This document shows, piece by piece, positions 9,401 through 17,852 of a DNA stretch of 64,000 nucleotides. Both the position numbers and the translations under genes were made by a program. Every line of letters begins with the position of its first letter. The first letter of the stretch is position 1. The DNA is taken from NCBI GenBank assembly GCA_017437125.1, contig JAFSBV010000033.1, positions 1 through 64,000 of the forward strand. The letters are read 5' to 3'. Source of the stretch: Bacteroidales bacterium. GTDB taxonomy: Bacteria; Bacteroidota; Bacteroidia; Bacteroidales; UBA932. The notes under the pieces are model-generated. The model ran no database searches. It was not told the origin of the DNA and saw only the letters and a list, made by a program, of their open reading frames with translations.

Positions 9401-10072
9401 AGTCTGTCCGGTAAGCGTCCTTCCGCTTCTGTCTCCGACTGAAACCGATATTATTACCGGAGGTAATGTGTCGTTGTGTGGGAGTGACTTGATGCCTGCC
9501 AGCGCAGCCTTGACATTCAGAGCGTCAAAGCAGGTCTCGATGAGCAGAATGTCGGCTCCTCCTTTCAGCAGAGCTTCAGCCTGCTGGCGATAAGCCTCCT
9601 GCATCTCATCAAAGCCATAAGGACGGAATGCAGGGTCGGCTACATCCGGAGACAGGGAAAGGGACTTTGATGTAGGTCCCATGCTGCCTGCCACCCAGAC
9701 CTTTCTCTTCACTCCAATCCTTGCAGCCATTGATTCTGCCTCATCCGCAGCTTCACGGGCTATCCTGGCACCTTCGAAAGCCATCTGTGCCGCGAAATCC
9801 TCACAGCCGTACTCCGACTGTGATATGGCGTTTGCACTGAATGTGTTGGTTTCTATGATGTCGGCTCCGGCTGCTATATAATCCTGATGGATTGCCTTGA
9901 TTATTTCCGGATGAGTCAGATTGAGGCACTCGTTGTTGCCTTTCAGCTCTTTTGTACATACAGAGAATGGCCCGCACCGGTAATCCTTTTCGGTCAGGCC
10001 ATATCTCTGGATCATGGTGCCCATGGCTCCATCCAGAATAAGTATTCTGTCTTTAGGTAATGAAAATCTCAT
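6485..10072 (-). CDS. metH: Cobalamin-dependent methionine synthase
   Basis: A complete 1195-residue, four-module MetH that transfers a methyl group from 5-CH3-THF through cob(I)alamin to homocysteine. Homocysteine domain, about residues 1-325, with zinc ligands Cys244 (GLNCS) and Cys307/Cys308 (GGCCGT). Pterin domain, about 345-610, starting at FTNVGERTNVAGS. B12 cap and Rossmann domains, about 660-900, with the lower axial His763 in DVHDIGKN. C-terminal AdoMet reactivation domain to 1195, with RPAAGYASCPDH-like sequence (here KPAAGYASCPDH). It starts 2 nt after the oadB-like stop, suggesting cotranscription with the decarboxylase genes. I saw no cobalamin riboswitch upstream. Confidence 0.97.
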   Translation of the reverse strand: MRFSLPKDRILILDGAMGTMIQRYGLTEKDYRCGPFSVCTKELKGNNECLNLTHPEIIKAIHQDYIAAGADIIETNTFSANAISQSEYGCEDFAAQMAFEGARIAREAADEAESMAARIGVKRKVWVAGSMGPTSKSLSLSPDVADPAFRPYGFDEMQEAYRQQAEALLKGGADILLIETCFDALNVKAALAGIKSLPHNDTLPPVIISVSVGDRSGRTLTGQTLEAFYTSVRHYPVTAFGLNCSLGAADLMPMIEETGKWCGCGVSCYPNAGLPNEMGGYDQSPQDMADQVKIMASKGLVNIVGGCCGTTPDHIRAISDAVNGIAPRNSSGNQDSFQDKVLKVSGLEAVSVDVRRNNFTNVGERTNVAGSRKFAKLIAAGDYESGLQIAAKQIEDGASIIDINMDDAMLDSAREMERFVRYISNDPAVAKAALMIDSSHWDTVLAGLKNAQGKCIVNSISLKEGEEAFLTKAREAAMFGAAIVVMAFDEAGQATTYDRKIEICSRAYKLLTEKAGIAPEDIIFDVNILSIGTGIREHARYAVDFIEAVRWIKANLPGALTSGGVSNLSFAFRGNNAVREAMHSAFLYHAVKAGMDMAILNPSMLQVYDDIEPELLRCVEDVIFDKDPQAVERLLEKASAMLAEKEASKDMASGTPEGGNAAPLEERLKNALVHGRSYGLETDLEEAMTTYGSALAIIEGPLMAGMETVGRLFGDGKMFLPQVVKSAKVMRDAVSILEPFMNSDDRETGRPKVVIATVKGDVHDIGKNITGIVLSCNGFEVIDLGVMVDKETILDKAKETDADIIAVSGLITPSLYQMEEICREMKARGMDKPLFIGGATTSALHTSVKLAPLYDHVFYGADASAAAVMAKKFISDRKAFEAEQHQEQDRIRTLYESRGKAEETKTEWKIRPEGFARETYNVRLPESISYMELPIEEAVQYFDWKMLHAIWGVRYGSPVPEVAELMQLRRDAEEEIAVGNFKIRLAVRFYDACSKNDSIIVRTEKGERTIPMMRQEEGKMLSLSDFVIPCSNGRTSAFGVFAISVKANDAHEEGCCCPACSNKYEDLVGRTVRMTMAEAASSWLDRKLQNDPAIKEGISASAKIIKPAAGYASCPDHTLKKDILELLPESERLEIRLTESYAMVPESCICGMIFMHPDASYPDIRRISQKQYEEYASRRGMDEQTARRFLGHLLK

Positions 10073-10074
10073 GA

Positions 10075-11217
10075 TTATCCGAGGAAACTGAGGAGGATAC
10101 CGGCTGCTACGGCAGAACCGATTACTCCTGCGACGTTCGGAGCCATCGCATGCATGAGAAGATGATTGTTCTTGTCAAATTCACGTCCGACGTTCTGTGA
10201 AACACGTGCAGCGTCAGGAACAGCCGATACTCCTGCGTTTCCGATAAGAGGGTTGATCTTGTTGCCTTCCTTGCAGAACAGATTCATGAATTTTGCGAAC
10301 AATACTCCGCAGGTGGTGGCAATGACGAATGACATGAGACCGAGGAAGAATATCTTTACGGAATTTCCTGTAAGGAAAACGTCTGCCTGGGTCGAACAAC
10401 CTACTGTAACACCGATCAGAATGGTCACTACATCGATGAGCGGACCTCGTGCGGTTTCTGCAAGTCTCTTTGTCACACCGCTCTCTTTCAGCAGGTTGCC
10501 GAAGAAGAGCATTCCGAGAAGAGGCATTCCGGAAGGCACGATGAGGGCTGTGAGGATGAAGCCTACGATTGGGAATATGATCTTCTCTCTCTGACTTACC
10601 GGTCTTGGTGTCTTCATGCGTATGAGACGTTCCTTTTTGGTGGTAAGCAGCAGCATGATAGGACGCTGGATCACAGGCACAAGTGCCATGTACGAATATG
10701 CGGAAACTGCGATAGCACCCATGAGGTGAGGGGCGAGCTTCGATGAAAGGAAGATCGCTGTAGGGCCGTCAGCTCCACCGATGATACCGATGGCACCGGA
10801 TTCTGCCGGTGTGAATCCCATGTGCAACGCAACAACATATGCACCGAATATACCTATCTGGGCAGCAGCTCCGATAAGGAGGAGGCGAGGCTGGGATATC
10901 AGTGATGAGAAGTCTGTCATCGCTCCGATTCCAAGGAAGATCAGAGGCGGGTACCATCCTTTCTGAACACCCTGATAAAGGATGTTCATCACTGAACCCT
11001 GTTCGTAAATACCGATCTGCAGACCTTCGGTGAACGGAATGTTTCCGATGATCATTCCGAATCCGATAGGCACAAGAAGGAGGGGCTCCCAATCCTTGAG
11101 TATGGCAACGGTGATGAAGGCGATACCGATCGCAATCATCACGAGGTGCTGCCAGGTCATGTTGGCGAATCCCGTGTATTGCAGGAATTGCTGCAGACTG
11201 TCTATAATGGTGTTCAT
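10075..11217 (-). CDS. mmdB: Na+-translocating decarboxylase beta subunit (OadB/MmdB family)
   Basis: A 380-residue polytopic membrane protein with about nine hydrophobic segments, the carboxybiotin decarboxylase that pumps Na+. The family signature GIIGGADGPTAIFLS is present, and the C-terminal repeat has IGNAGVSAVPDAAR. It acts in the inner membrane with the carrier, OadG-like and alpha subunits encoded just upstream. The gap to the biotin carrier gene is 4 nt. From context the substrate is methylmalonyl-CoA rather than oxaloacetate, because the alpha subunit is of the acyl-CoA carboxyltransferase type. Confidence 0.93.
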   Translation of the reverse strand: MNTIIDSLQQFLQYTGFANMTWQHLVMIAIGIAFITVAILKDWEPLLLVPIGFGMIIGNIPFTEGLQIGIYEQGSVMNILYQGVQKGWYPPLIFLGIGAMTDFSSLISQPRLLLIGAAAQIGIFGAYVVALHMGFTPAESGAIGIIGGADGPTAIFLSSKLAPHLMGAIAVSAYSYMALVPVIQRPIMLLLTTKKERLIRMKTPRPVSQREKIIFPIVGFILTALIVPSGMPLLGMLFFGNLLKESGVTKRLAETARGPLIDVVTILIGVTVGCSTQADVFLTGNSVKIFFLGLMSFVIATTCGVLFAKFMNLFCKEGNKINPLIGNAGVSAVPDAARVSQNVGREFDKNNHLLMHAMAPNVAGVIGSAVAAGILLSFLG

Positions 11218-11221
11218 ATCA

Positions 11222-11653
11222 CTATGCTATTGTTACAACAGCCGCTCCTTCGAGAACAGAGTCTCCCTTTGCCACATGGATGGCAGTCACTGTACCGTCA
11301 TGATCGGCTTCGATCGAATTCTCCATCTTCATAGCTTCGAGAACAGCTACTTCCTGGCCGGCCTTGACTGTGTCGCCTACATTGACCTTGATGGCGATGA
11401 TCACGCCTGGAAGCGGGCTGGTTACAGCCTTTCCTGCGCCGGAAGCTGCCGGCTTGGCTGCTGCAGGAGCTGCCTGTGCTGGTGCAGCTGCAGCAGGATC
11501 TGCAGGAACTGCCTGAACCGGTGCGGCAGGAGCATTCTCAAGCTCTACCTGATAAGCTGTTCCGTTTACTGTTACAGAGGCATTGCTGCCCTCTACTGAA
11601 TTGATCTCAACATTATACTCGTTGCCGTTGATTTTGAATCTGTATGATTTCAT
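11222..11653 (-). CDS. mmdC: Biotin carrier subunit of methylmalonyl-CoA decarboxylase
   Basis: A 143-residue biotinyl-carrier protein. An N-terminal beta-rich part (to about 45) and an Ala/Pro-rich flexible linker (about 47-70) precede the biotinyl domain, whose EAMKMENSI motif contains the lysine that takes biotin. The linker would let the arm swing between the carboxyltransferase and the membrane beta subunit. It lies between oadG-like and oadB-like genes with gaps of 2 and 4 nt. Confidence 0.93.
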   Translation of the reverse strand: MKSYRFKINGNEYNVEINSVEGSNASVTVNGTAYQVELENAPAAPVQAVPADPAAAAPAQAAPAAAKPAASGAGKAVTSPLPGVIIAIKVNVGDTVKAGQEVAVLEAMKMENSIEADHDGTVTAIHVAKGDSVLEGAAVVTIA

Positions 11654-11655
11654 GG

Positions 11656-12039
11656 CTATCTTTTTCTTTTAATGGTGATTACATAACTTTCGTTGTCGTG
11701 TACCGTGTCGTTCAGGTACTGGTGGAGGGCCATCGATATGGCTGCATAGACTTCTCCGTTCATTTCCTGATCAAGGGCAAGGGCGATTGCCGCAGCCTCT
11801 TCTCCGGAAGGAACCCCTTTCGCTTCAGCCTTCTTTTTCTTTTCAGGCATCTTGAGCTTCATCTCTCCGGATGAAAGCTTTCCGATGAATGTGTAGGCGA
11901 AGTACAGGATGACAAGTGCAACGAATACCACTGAGACGGAAACCAGAGTGATGATCGCTCCATGAGGATCCTTCTCTGCCATTTCCGCACTTTTGGCAAT
12001 GACGCTCTCCGAAACCTGTAATATCATATGTGGATTCAT
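11656..12039 (-). CDS. OadG-like small membrane subunit
   Basis: A 127-residue protein with one transmembrane helix at about residues 28-52 (ITLVSVSVVFVALVILYFAY), followed by a Lys-rich cytoplasmic tail (MPEKKKKAEAKG) and a short helical C-terminus. This is the architecture of OadG/MmdD subunits that tether the soluble subunits to the beta subunit. Sequence conservation in the family is low, so position in the operon carries most of the weight. Confidence 0.8.
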   Translation of the reverse strand: MNPHMILQVSESVIAKSAEMAEKDPHGAIITLVSVSVVFVALVILYFAYTFIGKLSSGEMKLKMPEKKKKAEAKGVPSGEEAAAIALALDQEMNGEVYAAISMALHQYLNDTVHDNESYVITIKRKR

Positions 12040-12051
12040 ACCTGCATGTTG

Positions 12052-13614
12052 TTAGAGTGGGAGATTGTCGTGCTTCTTCCAAGGATTTTCCTGCTGCTTG
12101 TCAGCAAGCTGCTCGAGGGCTCTGATTACACGGAAACGTGTGTTTCTCGGTTCGATCACGTCATCGATGTATCCGTATCCAGCCGCATTGTATGGATTGC
12201 AGAAGAGATCGTTGTATTCCTTCTTCTTTTCTTCAGCAGCCTTGGCCTGTTCTGCCGGATCCTCGATGGCCTTGATCTCCTTTGAATAAAGGATCTCGAC
12301 TGCCCCTTCAGCACCCATTACGGCGATGTTGGCTGATGGCCATGCGTAGTTGATGTCTCCGCGCAACTGTTTGCAGCTCATTGTGATATGGGCTCCTCCG
12401 TAAGATTTTCTCAAAGTCACGGTCACCTTAGGAACGGTAGCTTCTCCATATGCATAAAGCAGTTTTGCACCATGGGTGATGATGCCGCCGTATTCCTGCT
12501 GTGTTCCGCAGAGGAAGCCGGGAACATCAACCAAGGTCACGAGAGGGATATTGAACGCATCGCAGAAGCGGACGAATCTTGCAGCCTTTCGTGATGCATT
12601 GATGTCGAGCACACCGGCAAGGATCTTAGGCTGGTTTGCAACTATGCCGACAGAGCGTCCGTTCATATGTGCGAAACCGATTATGATGTTCTTTGCCCAG
12701 CTCTTGTGAACCTCAAGGAACTTGCCGTCATCAACGATGCTGCCGATTACCTGATACATGTCGTAAGCTTTGTTCGGATTGTCAGGGATGATATCGTTCA
12801 ATGCATCATCAACACGGCCGGCAGGATCGGATGTCTCGACGAATGGTGCTTCTTCGCGGTTGCTTGAAGGCAGGAAGCTCAGAAGTGCCTTTATGGTTTT
12901 GATACCTTCCTCTTCGCTGTCTGCAGCAAAATGTGCCACACCGCTCTTTGTCGCATGTACGCTCGCTCCGCCCAGTTCTTCCTGGGTGACAGTCTCGCCT
13001 GTCACGGTCTTTACGACTCCCGGACCTGTAAGGAACATATATGAAGTGTCCTTTATCATGACAGTAAAGTCGGTAAGGGCAGGGGAGTAAACCGCTCCGC
13101 CGGCACATGGACCGAAGATGCCCGAAATCTGAGGAATCACTCCGGAAGCAAGGATGTTTCTCTCGAATATTTCACCGAAGCCGGCAAGAGAACAGATGCC
13201 TTCCTGAATTCGTGCTCCACCGGAATCATTCAGACCTATGAAAGGTGCACCGTTCCTTACTGCCATATCCATTACCTTGCTTATCTTCAAAGCCATGGTC
13301 TCTGACATGGATCCTCCTGTAACGGTGAAATCCTGCGCGAATACATATGCCAGACGGCCGTCTATGGTTCCCATTCCGGTAACGACTCCGTCACCGTCAA
13401 ATCTGGTCTTGTCCATTCCGAAGTTAGTGCATCGATGCTGTACGAACATGTCGAACTCCTCGAAGCTGCCTTCGTCAAGAAGCATCGCAAGCCTTTCACG
13501 AGCCGTGAGCTTGCCTTTCTGGTGCTGGGCATCGATCCTTTTCTGACCTCCTCCCATTCTCGCACTTGCTCTGCGTTCTACCAGTTCCTTGATCTTTTCC
13601 TGTTGAATGCTCAT
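12052..13614 (-). CDS. mmdA: Methylmalonyl-CoA decarboxylase alpha / acyl-CoA carboxyltransferase
   Basis: A 520-residue carboxyltransferase with two crotonase-like halves. The N-terminal half has [12 protein letters not shown] and [15 protein letters not shown]; the C-terminal half has [17 protein letters not shown] and [15 protein letters not shown]. It moves CO2 from methylmalonyl-CoA to biotin, making propionyl-CoA, the last steps of succinate-to-propionate fermentation in Bacteroidota. It is the first gene of the series and has a promoter at 13657-13686. A propionyl-CoA carboxylase role is the main alternative, but the neighbouring Na+ pump subunits favour the decarboxylase. Confidence 0.93.
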   Translation of the reverse strand: MSIQQEKIKELVERRASARMGGGQKRIDAQHQKGKLTARERLAMLLDEGSFEEFDMFVQHRCTNFGMDKTRFDGDGVVTGMGTIDGRLAYVFAQDFTVTGGSMSETMALKISKVMDMAVRNGAPFIGLNDSGGARIQEGICSLAGFGEIFERNILASGVIPQISGIFGPCAGGAVYSPALTDFTVMIKDTSYMFLTGPGVVKTVTGETVTQEELGGASVHATKSGVAHFAADSEEEGIKTIKALLSFLPSSNREEAPFVETSDPAGRVDDALNDIIPDNPNKAYDMYQVIGSIVDDGKFLEVHKSWAKNIIIGFAHMNGRSVGIVANQPKILAGVLDINASRKAARFVRFCDAFNIPLVTLVDVPGFLCGTQQEYGGIITHGAKLLYAYGEATVPKVTVTLRKSYGGAHITMSCKQLRGDINYAWPSANIAVMGAEGAVEILYSKEIKAIEDPAEQAKAAEEKKKEYNDLFCNPYNAAGYGYIDDVIEPRNTRFRVIRALEQLADKQQENPWKKHDNLPL

Positions 13615-13656
13615 ATTATAAATGATGAAAGTATTATGCCTGATGTATCAACTTGG

Positions 13657-13686
13657 CAAAGTTAGCATTTTTTTTAACCTGACAAA
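13657..13686 (-). promoter_or_regulatory. Promoter of the mmdA-metF gene series
   Basis: On the minus strand TTTG (13683-13686) and TAACTTTG (13657-13664) are 18 nt apart, slightly short of the 19-21 consensus. The leader to mmdA would be about 40 nt. Between this and yebC the only other structure seen is the hairpin at 13791-13824. Confidence 0.6.
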
Positions 13687-13790
13687 TAAAATCCTGCCAC
13701 ATCGTTGGTTATTACGTGTTTCCCCTTTTATTAGTGGCGAAATTGTGGCTTGTGGTGGTGAATTCCGAGAATGATTCCGTTCATATGCGA

Positions 13791-13824
13791 AGAAGCCCGG
13801 CAGCTTGACGGCTGCCGGGCTTCT
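13791..13824 (-). terminator. Perfect 14-bp hairpin after yebC
   Basis: AGAAGCCCGGCAGC (13791-13804) and its exact reverse complement (13811-13824) flank a 6-nt loop, just after the yebC stop at 13847. There is no T-tract on either side, so it may act as an RNA 3'-end stabiliser or a Rho-assisted stop rather than a classical intrinsic terminator. Confidence 0.6.
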
Positions 13825-13846
13825 GAATGGATATGTCGTAAATTTA

Positions 13847-14578
13847 TTACGGCTGCATTGTTGTGTAAACGTTCTGTACGTCATCGTCCTCCTCGATACG
13901 CTCGATGAGTTTCTCGACGTCAGCCTTTGCGTCACCTTCGAGAACCTTGAGATCCACGTTAGGAAGACGTGTGAACTCTGCAGCAACGAGCTCGTAACCA
14001 TTCTCCTCGATCCACTTCTGGATGCCGTTGAATGCTGTGAACTCACCGTAGAGCACGATTTCAGTCTCTTCGTTCTCGTTCTCCTCCTCAAAGATCTCCT
14101 CTACGCCATAGTCGATGAGCTCAAGCTCAAGTTCCTCAAGGTCGTATGGGTTGGTTGTCTTCATTCTGAACATGCACTTGCGGTCGAACATATAGTCAAC
14201 GCTGCCTGATGTTCCGAGTGAGCCGCCGCTCTTTGTGAAATATGAACGTACGTTTGCAACTGTACGGTTGTTGTTGTCAGTAGCTGCCTCGACAAGAACA
14301 GCGATGCCGTGAGGGCCGTAACCCTCGAATACTACCTCCTTGTAATCTGCCTGATCCTTGTCGGTAGCTCTCTTGATCGCACGCTCGATATTGTCCTTAG
14401 GCATGTTCTCGCTTCGTGCAGTCTGGATGAGTGCACGGAGACGTGGGTTACCTGTTACATCCGGACCACCCTGCTTTACAGCGATGGTGATTTCCTTTCC
14501 GATCTTTGTGAAGACGCGGGCCATATGACCCCATCTTTTGAACTTTCTTTCCTTACGGAACTCAAATGCTCTTCCCAT
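13847..14578 (-). CDS. YebC/PmpR family protein
   Basis: A 243-residue protein of the YebC/TACO1 family, beginning MGRAFEFRKERKFKRWGHMARVF with the core signature QGGPDVTGNPRLR and GPHGIAVLVEAATDN. Members have been described as DNA-binding regulators and, more recently, as factors helping ribosomes through proline stretches; the sequence does not settle which applies. Length and all three family regions are normal. It starts 2 nt after the TPR gene stop, so the two form an operon. Confidence 0.93.
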   Translation of the reverse strand: MGRAFEFRKERKFKRWGHMARVFTKIGKEITIAVKQGGPDVTGNPRLRALIQTARSENMPKDNIERAIKRATDKDQADYKEVVFEGYGPHGIAVLVEAATDNNNRTVANVRSYFTKSGGSLGTSGSVDYMFDRKCMFRMKTTNPYDLEELELELIDYGVEEIFEEENENEETEIVLYGEFTAFNGIQKWIEENGYELVAAEFTRLPNVDLKVLEGDAKADVEKLIERIEEDDDVQNVYTTMQP

Positions 14579-14580
14579 GA

Positions 14581-15246
14581 TTATCTTGCCTCAATTCTTC
14601 CGATGTACTTGTCGATGTCGTATGCCTCCATAGACTGAGGATACTGATCCTGGATCTTCTTGTAGTATGAAAGCGCCTTTGCGTTCTCACCAAGCTTCTC
14701 AGCTGTAACACCAGCCTTGAGAAGGTATCCTGCAGCGAACATGTTGTCAACAGAAGCAGCCTGCTCGAAATAGCCGAGTGCCTTCTTGTAGTCCTCGAGA
14801 CCTGCATATGCGTCACCGATGCAAGCCTTTGCACGTGCCGAGAGGATCTCGTCCTTTCCGTCATAAGCCTCAAGATACTTGATTGCTGACTCCCAGTTTC
14901 CGAGCTGGAGCTCGCAAACGCCTGCGTAGAAGTTTACAGACTTGCCGGCCTTCTTGCCATACTCGTCGAGTACCTGAACAAAACCGAGTACGTTTCCGTC
15001 TCCGTTGAGTGCAAGCTCATAGTCACCGTTGCGGAAGTTCTCTTCAGCAAGAGCCATCTGACCCTGTGCCTCTGCTACCTTAGGCTGGTGGATGAACTTG
15101 TACCAGCAGAAAACTGCTGCACAAAATACTACAACTGCAACGCAGATGATTGAAAGGAGCTTACCGTTCTTAGCGAAGAACTGCTCTGTCTTTGATACTG
15201 CCTCGACAACTGCCTCGGCATTCTCGTTTCTGATTTCTTTAGCCAT
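14581..15246 (-). CDS. Membrane-anchored tetratricopeptide repeat protein
   Basis: About 221 residues from the Met at 15246 (MAKEIRNENAEA). An upstream in-frame Met at 15297 would overlap the promoter and is rejected. A short cytoplasmic N-terminus is followed by one transmembrane helix (LLSIICVAVVVFCAAVFCWY), then TPR-like helical pairs (for example YFEQAASVDNMFAAGYLLKAG). The layout resembles YfgM-like proteins that work with periplasmic chaperones or outer-membrane protein biogenesis, but no specific partner can be named. It has its own promoter, which overlaps that of recF. Confidence 0.85.
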   Translation of the reverse strand: MAKEIRNENAEAVVEAVSKTEQFFAKNGKLLSIICVAVVVFCAAVFCWYKFIHQPKVAEAQGQMALAEENFRNGDYELALNGDGNVLGFVQVLDEYGKKAGKSVNFYAGVCELQLGNWESAIKYLEAYDGKDEILSARAKACIGDAYAGLEDYKKALGYFEQAASVDNMFAAGYLLKAGVTAEKLGENAKALSYYKKIQDQYPQSMEAYDIDKYIGRIEAR

Positions 15247-15305
15247 ATCGATTAGTTTTTTATATATTTCAGACTTGTAAAGGCACAATCTGCCCAAACA
15301 GGCGG

Positions 15306-15335
15306 CAAATTTAGCAAAAATTGTCCAAACTCCAA
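15306..15335 (-). promoter_or_regulatory. Promoter of the TPR-yebC operon
   Basis: On the minus strand TTG (15333-15335), 19 nt, then TAAATTTG (15306-15313). It overlaps the recF promoter face to face. Confidence 0.75.
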
Positions 15336-15352
15336 TAAAAATGTTATCTTTG
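15321..15352 (+). promoter_or_regulatory. Promoter of recF
   Basis: TTG (15321-15323), 21 nt, then TATCTTTG (15345-15352). Transcription would start near 15358, which rules out the TTG codon at 15355 as start of recF and supports the ATG at 15373. Confidence 0.8.
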
Positions 15353-15372
15353 CCTTGATATCGCAGAATAAT

Positions 15373-16470
15373 ATGCCCATACTCGAAAAAATAGTAATAT
15401 CAGATTTCAGAAATATTCAGCTTCAGGAGCTTGTCTTTTCTCCGAATGTCAACTGCATAAGCGGAAACAACGGAGAGGGAAAGACCAACCTTCTTGACGC
15501 AATATATTATCTGTCAATGACTAAGAGTGCTTTTGCGACATCGGACCGTTTCAATTTCAGACATGGGACGGATGAATTCTCCGTTTCCGGAACATACAGG
15601 ATGGAGAACGGGCTGTCAAGCAGATTCTCGTTGAAGATGTCTGCAAAAGGAGAGAAGAAGGTCCGTCGTGACGACAAACCGTATTCCAAGGTGTCGGAGC
15701 ATGTGGGTATCCTGCCCATCGTGATGATTTCGCCGGCCGACATATCTATGGTAAGCGAATCCGGGGAGGAAAGAAGACGATTTGTCAATGCGGTTCTTTC
15801 GCAGATGGACAGAGAATACATGTCGGCAATGCAGCAGTACAACAGGCTTCTCCTTCAGAGAAACCGTATGCTCAAGGAGATGGATCCCGACAGGTCGCTT
15901 CTTGAAGTCATAGATATGAGGATGGCGGCTCTGGCTGAACCGATATATGAGAAAAGGAAGCGCTTTGTCGATGATCTTCATCCGATAGTGGCCCAATACT
16001 ACAGGATGGTTTCCGGAGATTCGGAGCAGGTTGACATAGAATATGAATCCGAACTGTCGAAGGCTTCGCTTGATCAGCTTCTTGAAGCTTCATATGAGAA
16101 GGACCGGATACTGAAACATACCACTTCAGGCATACACAGGGACGATTTCATCTTCAGGATGAATGGTCATCCCATCAGAAGATACGGCTCTCAGGGTCAG
16201 CAGAAGTCGTTTCTTGTATCCCTTAAGTTCGCTCAATATGAAATAATGAAGAGGAATTACGGATTCGCTCCGATTCTTCTTCTGGATGATGTCTTTGACA
16301 AGCTTGATATGGGCAGGATATCCAATCTTCTTCAGATGGTTGCCAGCAATGATTTCGGCCAGATATTCATAACCGACAGCAACAAGGTGAGAATGGCAGG
16401 AATTGTTGACGGACTGACAAGGGACAGGGCATATTTTGAAACCGTGTCCGGTACATTTGCAAGATTATAG
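15373..16470 (+). CDS. recF: DNA replication and repair protein RecF
   Basis: A 365-residue SMC-like ATPase from ATG 15373 (MPILEKIVISDFRN). It loads RecA onto gapped single-stranded DNA with RecO and RecR. Walker A is GNNGEGKTNLLDAI, the ABC-type signature region is YGSQGQQKSFLVSLKFA, and Walker B is ILLLDDVFDKLD. All RecF hallmarks and the normal length are present. It is followed after 2 nt by the DUF721 gene, a common partner of recF in Bacteroidota and Actinobacteria. Confidence 0.96.
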   Translation: MPILEKIVISDFRNIQLQELVFSPNVNCISGNNGEGKTNLLDAIYYLSMTKSAFATSDRFNFRHGTDEFSVSGTYRMENGLSSRFSLKMSAKGEKKVRRDDKPYSKVSEHVGILPIVMISPADISMVSESGEERRRFVNAVLSQMDREYMSAMQQYNRLLLQRNRMLKEMDPDRSLLEVIDMRMAALAEPIYEKRKRFVDDLHPIVAQYYRMVSGDSEQVDIEYESELSKASLDQLLEASYEKDRILKHTTSGIHRDDFIFRMNGHPIRRYGSQGQQKSFLVSLKFAQYEIMKRNYGFAPILLLDDVFDKLDMGRISNLLQMVASNDFGQIFITDSNKVRMAGIVDGLTRDRAYFETVSGTFARL

Positions 16471-16472
16471 TC

Positions 16473-16817
16473 ATGAGACAGAATAAGGGATATAGCGCTC
16501 TGCACAGGCAGGAAGCGGTAGGCATGGATGAGCTTGTGACTCAGTTCATCAATGAAATGAAGCTTGCGTCCGGACTGAAGAAGCAGAGGGTCGCGGAAGT
16601 ATGGAATGAAGTGTCCGGGGCAGGACGATATACTCTTGACGTCAAGTTTGACAAAGGGGTTCTGACATGTGTCATAAGCTCTTCGGTGGTCAGGAACCAG
16701 CTTTATTTCCAGAGGGATGTGCTGGTTCAGAAGATGAACGAGTGCCTTGATGCAGATGAGATGCTGGCGCGTAACGGTAAGGAAGGTCCTGTGGTCAGGA
16801 CTCTGATACTGAAATGA
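16473..16817 (+). CDS. DUF721 / DciA-like protein
   Basis: A 114-residue protein with the DUF721 core (ALHRQEAVGMDELVTQFI, AEVWNEVSG and the KKQRV region). DUF721 proteins include DciA, the ancestral loader of replicative helicase DnaB, but short Bacteroidota forms have not all been tested. Its coupling to recF supports a role in replication or repair. Its 3' end overlaps the convergent AraC gene by 23 nt (16795-16817). Confidence 0.82.
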   Translation: MRQNKGYSALHRQEAVGMDELVTQFINEMKLASGLKKQRVAEVWNEVSGAGRYTLDVKFDKGVLTCVISSSVVRNQLYFQRDVLVQKMNECLDADEMLARNGKEGPVVRTLILK

Positions 16818-17691
16818 GTTTGTGCAGCTGTTCTCTGAACTGGCTTGGTGTCATTCCTGTCTTCTTCTTGAATAATCGGGAAAAATATTCAGGTGTATCG
16901 AAATGCAGTGCAAATGCCACTTCCTTAACCGATTTCGTCGTACTGCGGAGCATTTCCTTTGCCCTTTGTATCTTCATGTTCAGGTAATATTTTGCAGGAG
17001 CCATCCCTGTGTAGGTCTTGAATATGCGTCTGAATGTAGAGTAGCTTATGTTGAGGAATTCAGCGATGGCCGGCATGTCTATATTTCTGTCAATGTTCTC
17101 CTGCATGAAGTATCTGGCCTTATCTATAATACTTGGATTTATTGTCTCATTTAAGTTCATGTTACTGTGTTTCGTGAACACTATTCCCAACTGGTAATTC
17201 ACGATGCCTGCCAGAAGTTGCTGAAAATGAGACTCTTGACGCTGTGCTACTTCGATTGCCTCATTGTAGAGGAGTATAAGGGTTTCATCATGACCAATTC
17301 TGTACACAGGGGATTTCGGGGAAAAGAATCCAGCTTGTACTCTGCTATCTATGTTGATTCCTGAAAAACCGATCCAATACTCAGTCCAACCTGTTTCCAT
17401 ATCTGGAGAATAAGTGTGCCATTCATTCGGAAATATCAGGAATATGTCGCCGCTGTTTATGCGGAAACTGCCTGCCGATGCAGTTGTCAGAGTACCCCTC
17501 CCTTCTACAATGAAGATGAGCTGATATTCGTTGATGATCCTTCCCTTGTTAGGGACAAACATATATTCGCTCTCATGAACAGGTGGCGGGTATGCTTCTC
17601 CGGGACCGACGTGCTGGGTCCCAGTGGAGCATACAGTCAATCCCCATTGCTCGTCCCGCTCATTTTGTGCAATATATTTGAAGGTAAACAT
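16795..17691 (-). CDS. AraC family transcriptional regulator
   Basis: A 298-residue one-component regulator. Residues about 1-165 are a cupin-like sensor domain (GRGTLTTASAGSFRINSGDIFLIFP), and the C-terminal 100 residues hold two helix-turn-helix motifs (MPAIAEFLNISYSTFRRIFK and KEVAFALHFDTPEYFSRLFKKK). It is divergent from the GH78-GH3 pair with a 161-bp shared upstream region, so it is likely their regulator, answering to a plant-type sugar such as rhamnose. The ligand cannot be read from the sequence. Confidence 0.92.
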   Translation of the reverse strand: MFTFKYIAQNERDEQWGLTVCSTGTQHVGPGEAYPPPVHESEYMFVPNKGRIINEYQLIFIVEGRGTLTTASAGSFRINSGDIFLIFPNEWHTYSPDMETGWTEYWIGFSGINIDSRVQAGFFSPKSPVYRIGHDETLILLYNEAIEVAQRQESHFQQLLAGIVNYQLGIVFTKHSNMNLNETINPSIIDKARYFMQENIDRNIDMPAIAEFLNISYSTFRRIFKTYTGMAPAKYYLNMKIQRAKEMLRSTTKSVKEVAFALHFDTPEYFSRLFKKKTGMTPSQFREQLHKLISVSES

Positions 17692-17803
17692 TGGCTCGAA
17701 ATGATTTCTACAAATATACGAATAAAATCATATATCTTAAAAAGTGATCAGAAAGTGCAGGTAAAAAGGCAAAATATGTAGTCTTTATGTACTAAGAAAG
17801 ATT

Positions 17804-17811
17804 TATCTTTG
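17804..17811 (+). promoter_or_regulatory. -7 element upstream of the GH78 gene
   Basis: TATCTTTG lies 41 nt before the rhamnosidase start. No well-placed TTG is found at -33, which fits a promoter needing the adjacent AraC activator. A TATATTTG on the minus strand (17711-17718) could serve the AraC gene itself. Confidence 0.55.
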
Positions 17812-17852
17812 TATAAAGTATTAATTATATTATCTTTAATCTTTCAAAATCA

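Noticed and set aside
13615..13846. Cobalamin riboswitch upstream of the mmdA-metH series
   Set aside because: No B12-box-like conserved segment was recognised; the region holds only the promoter and a yebC-side hairpin.
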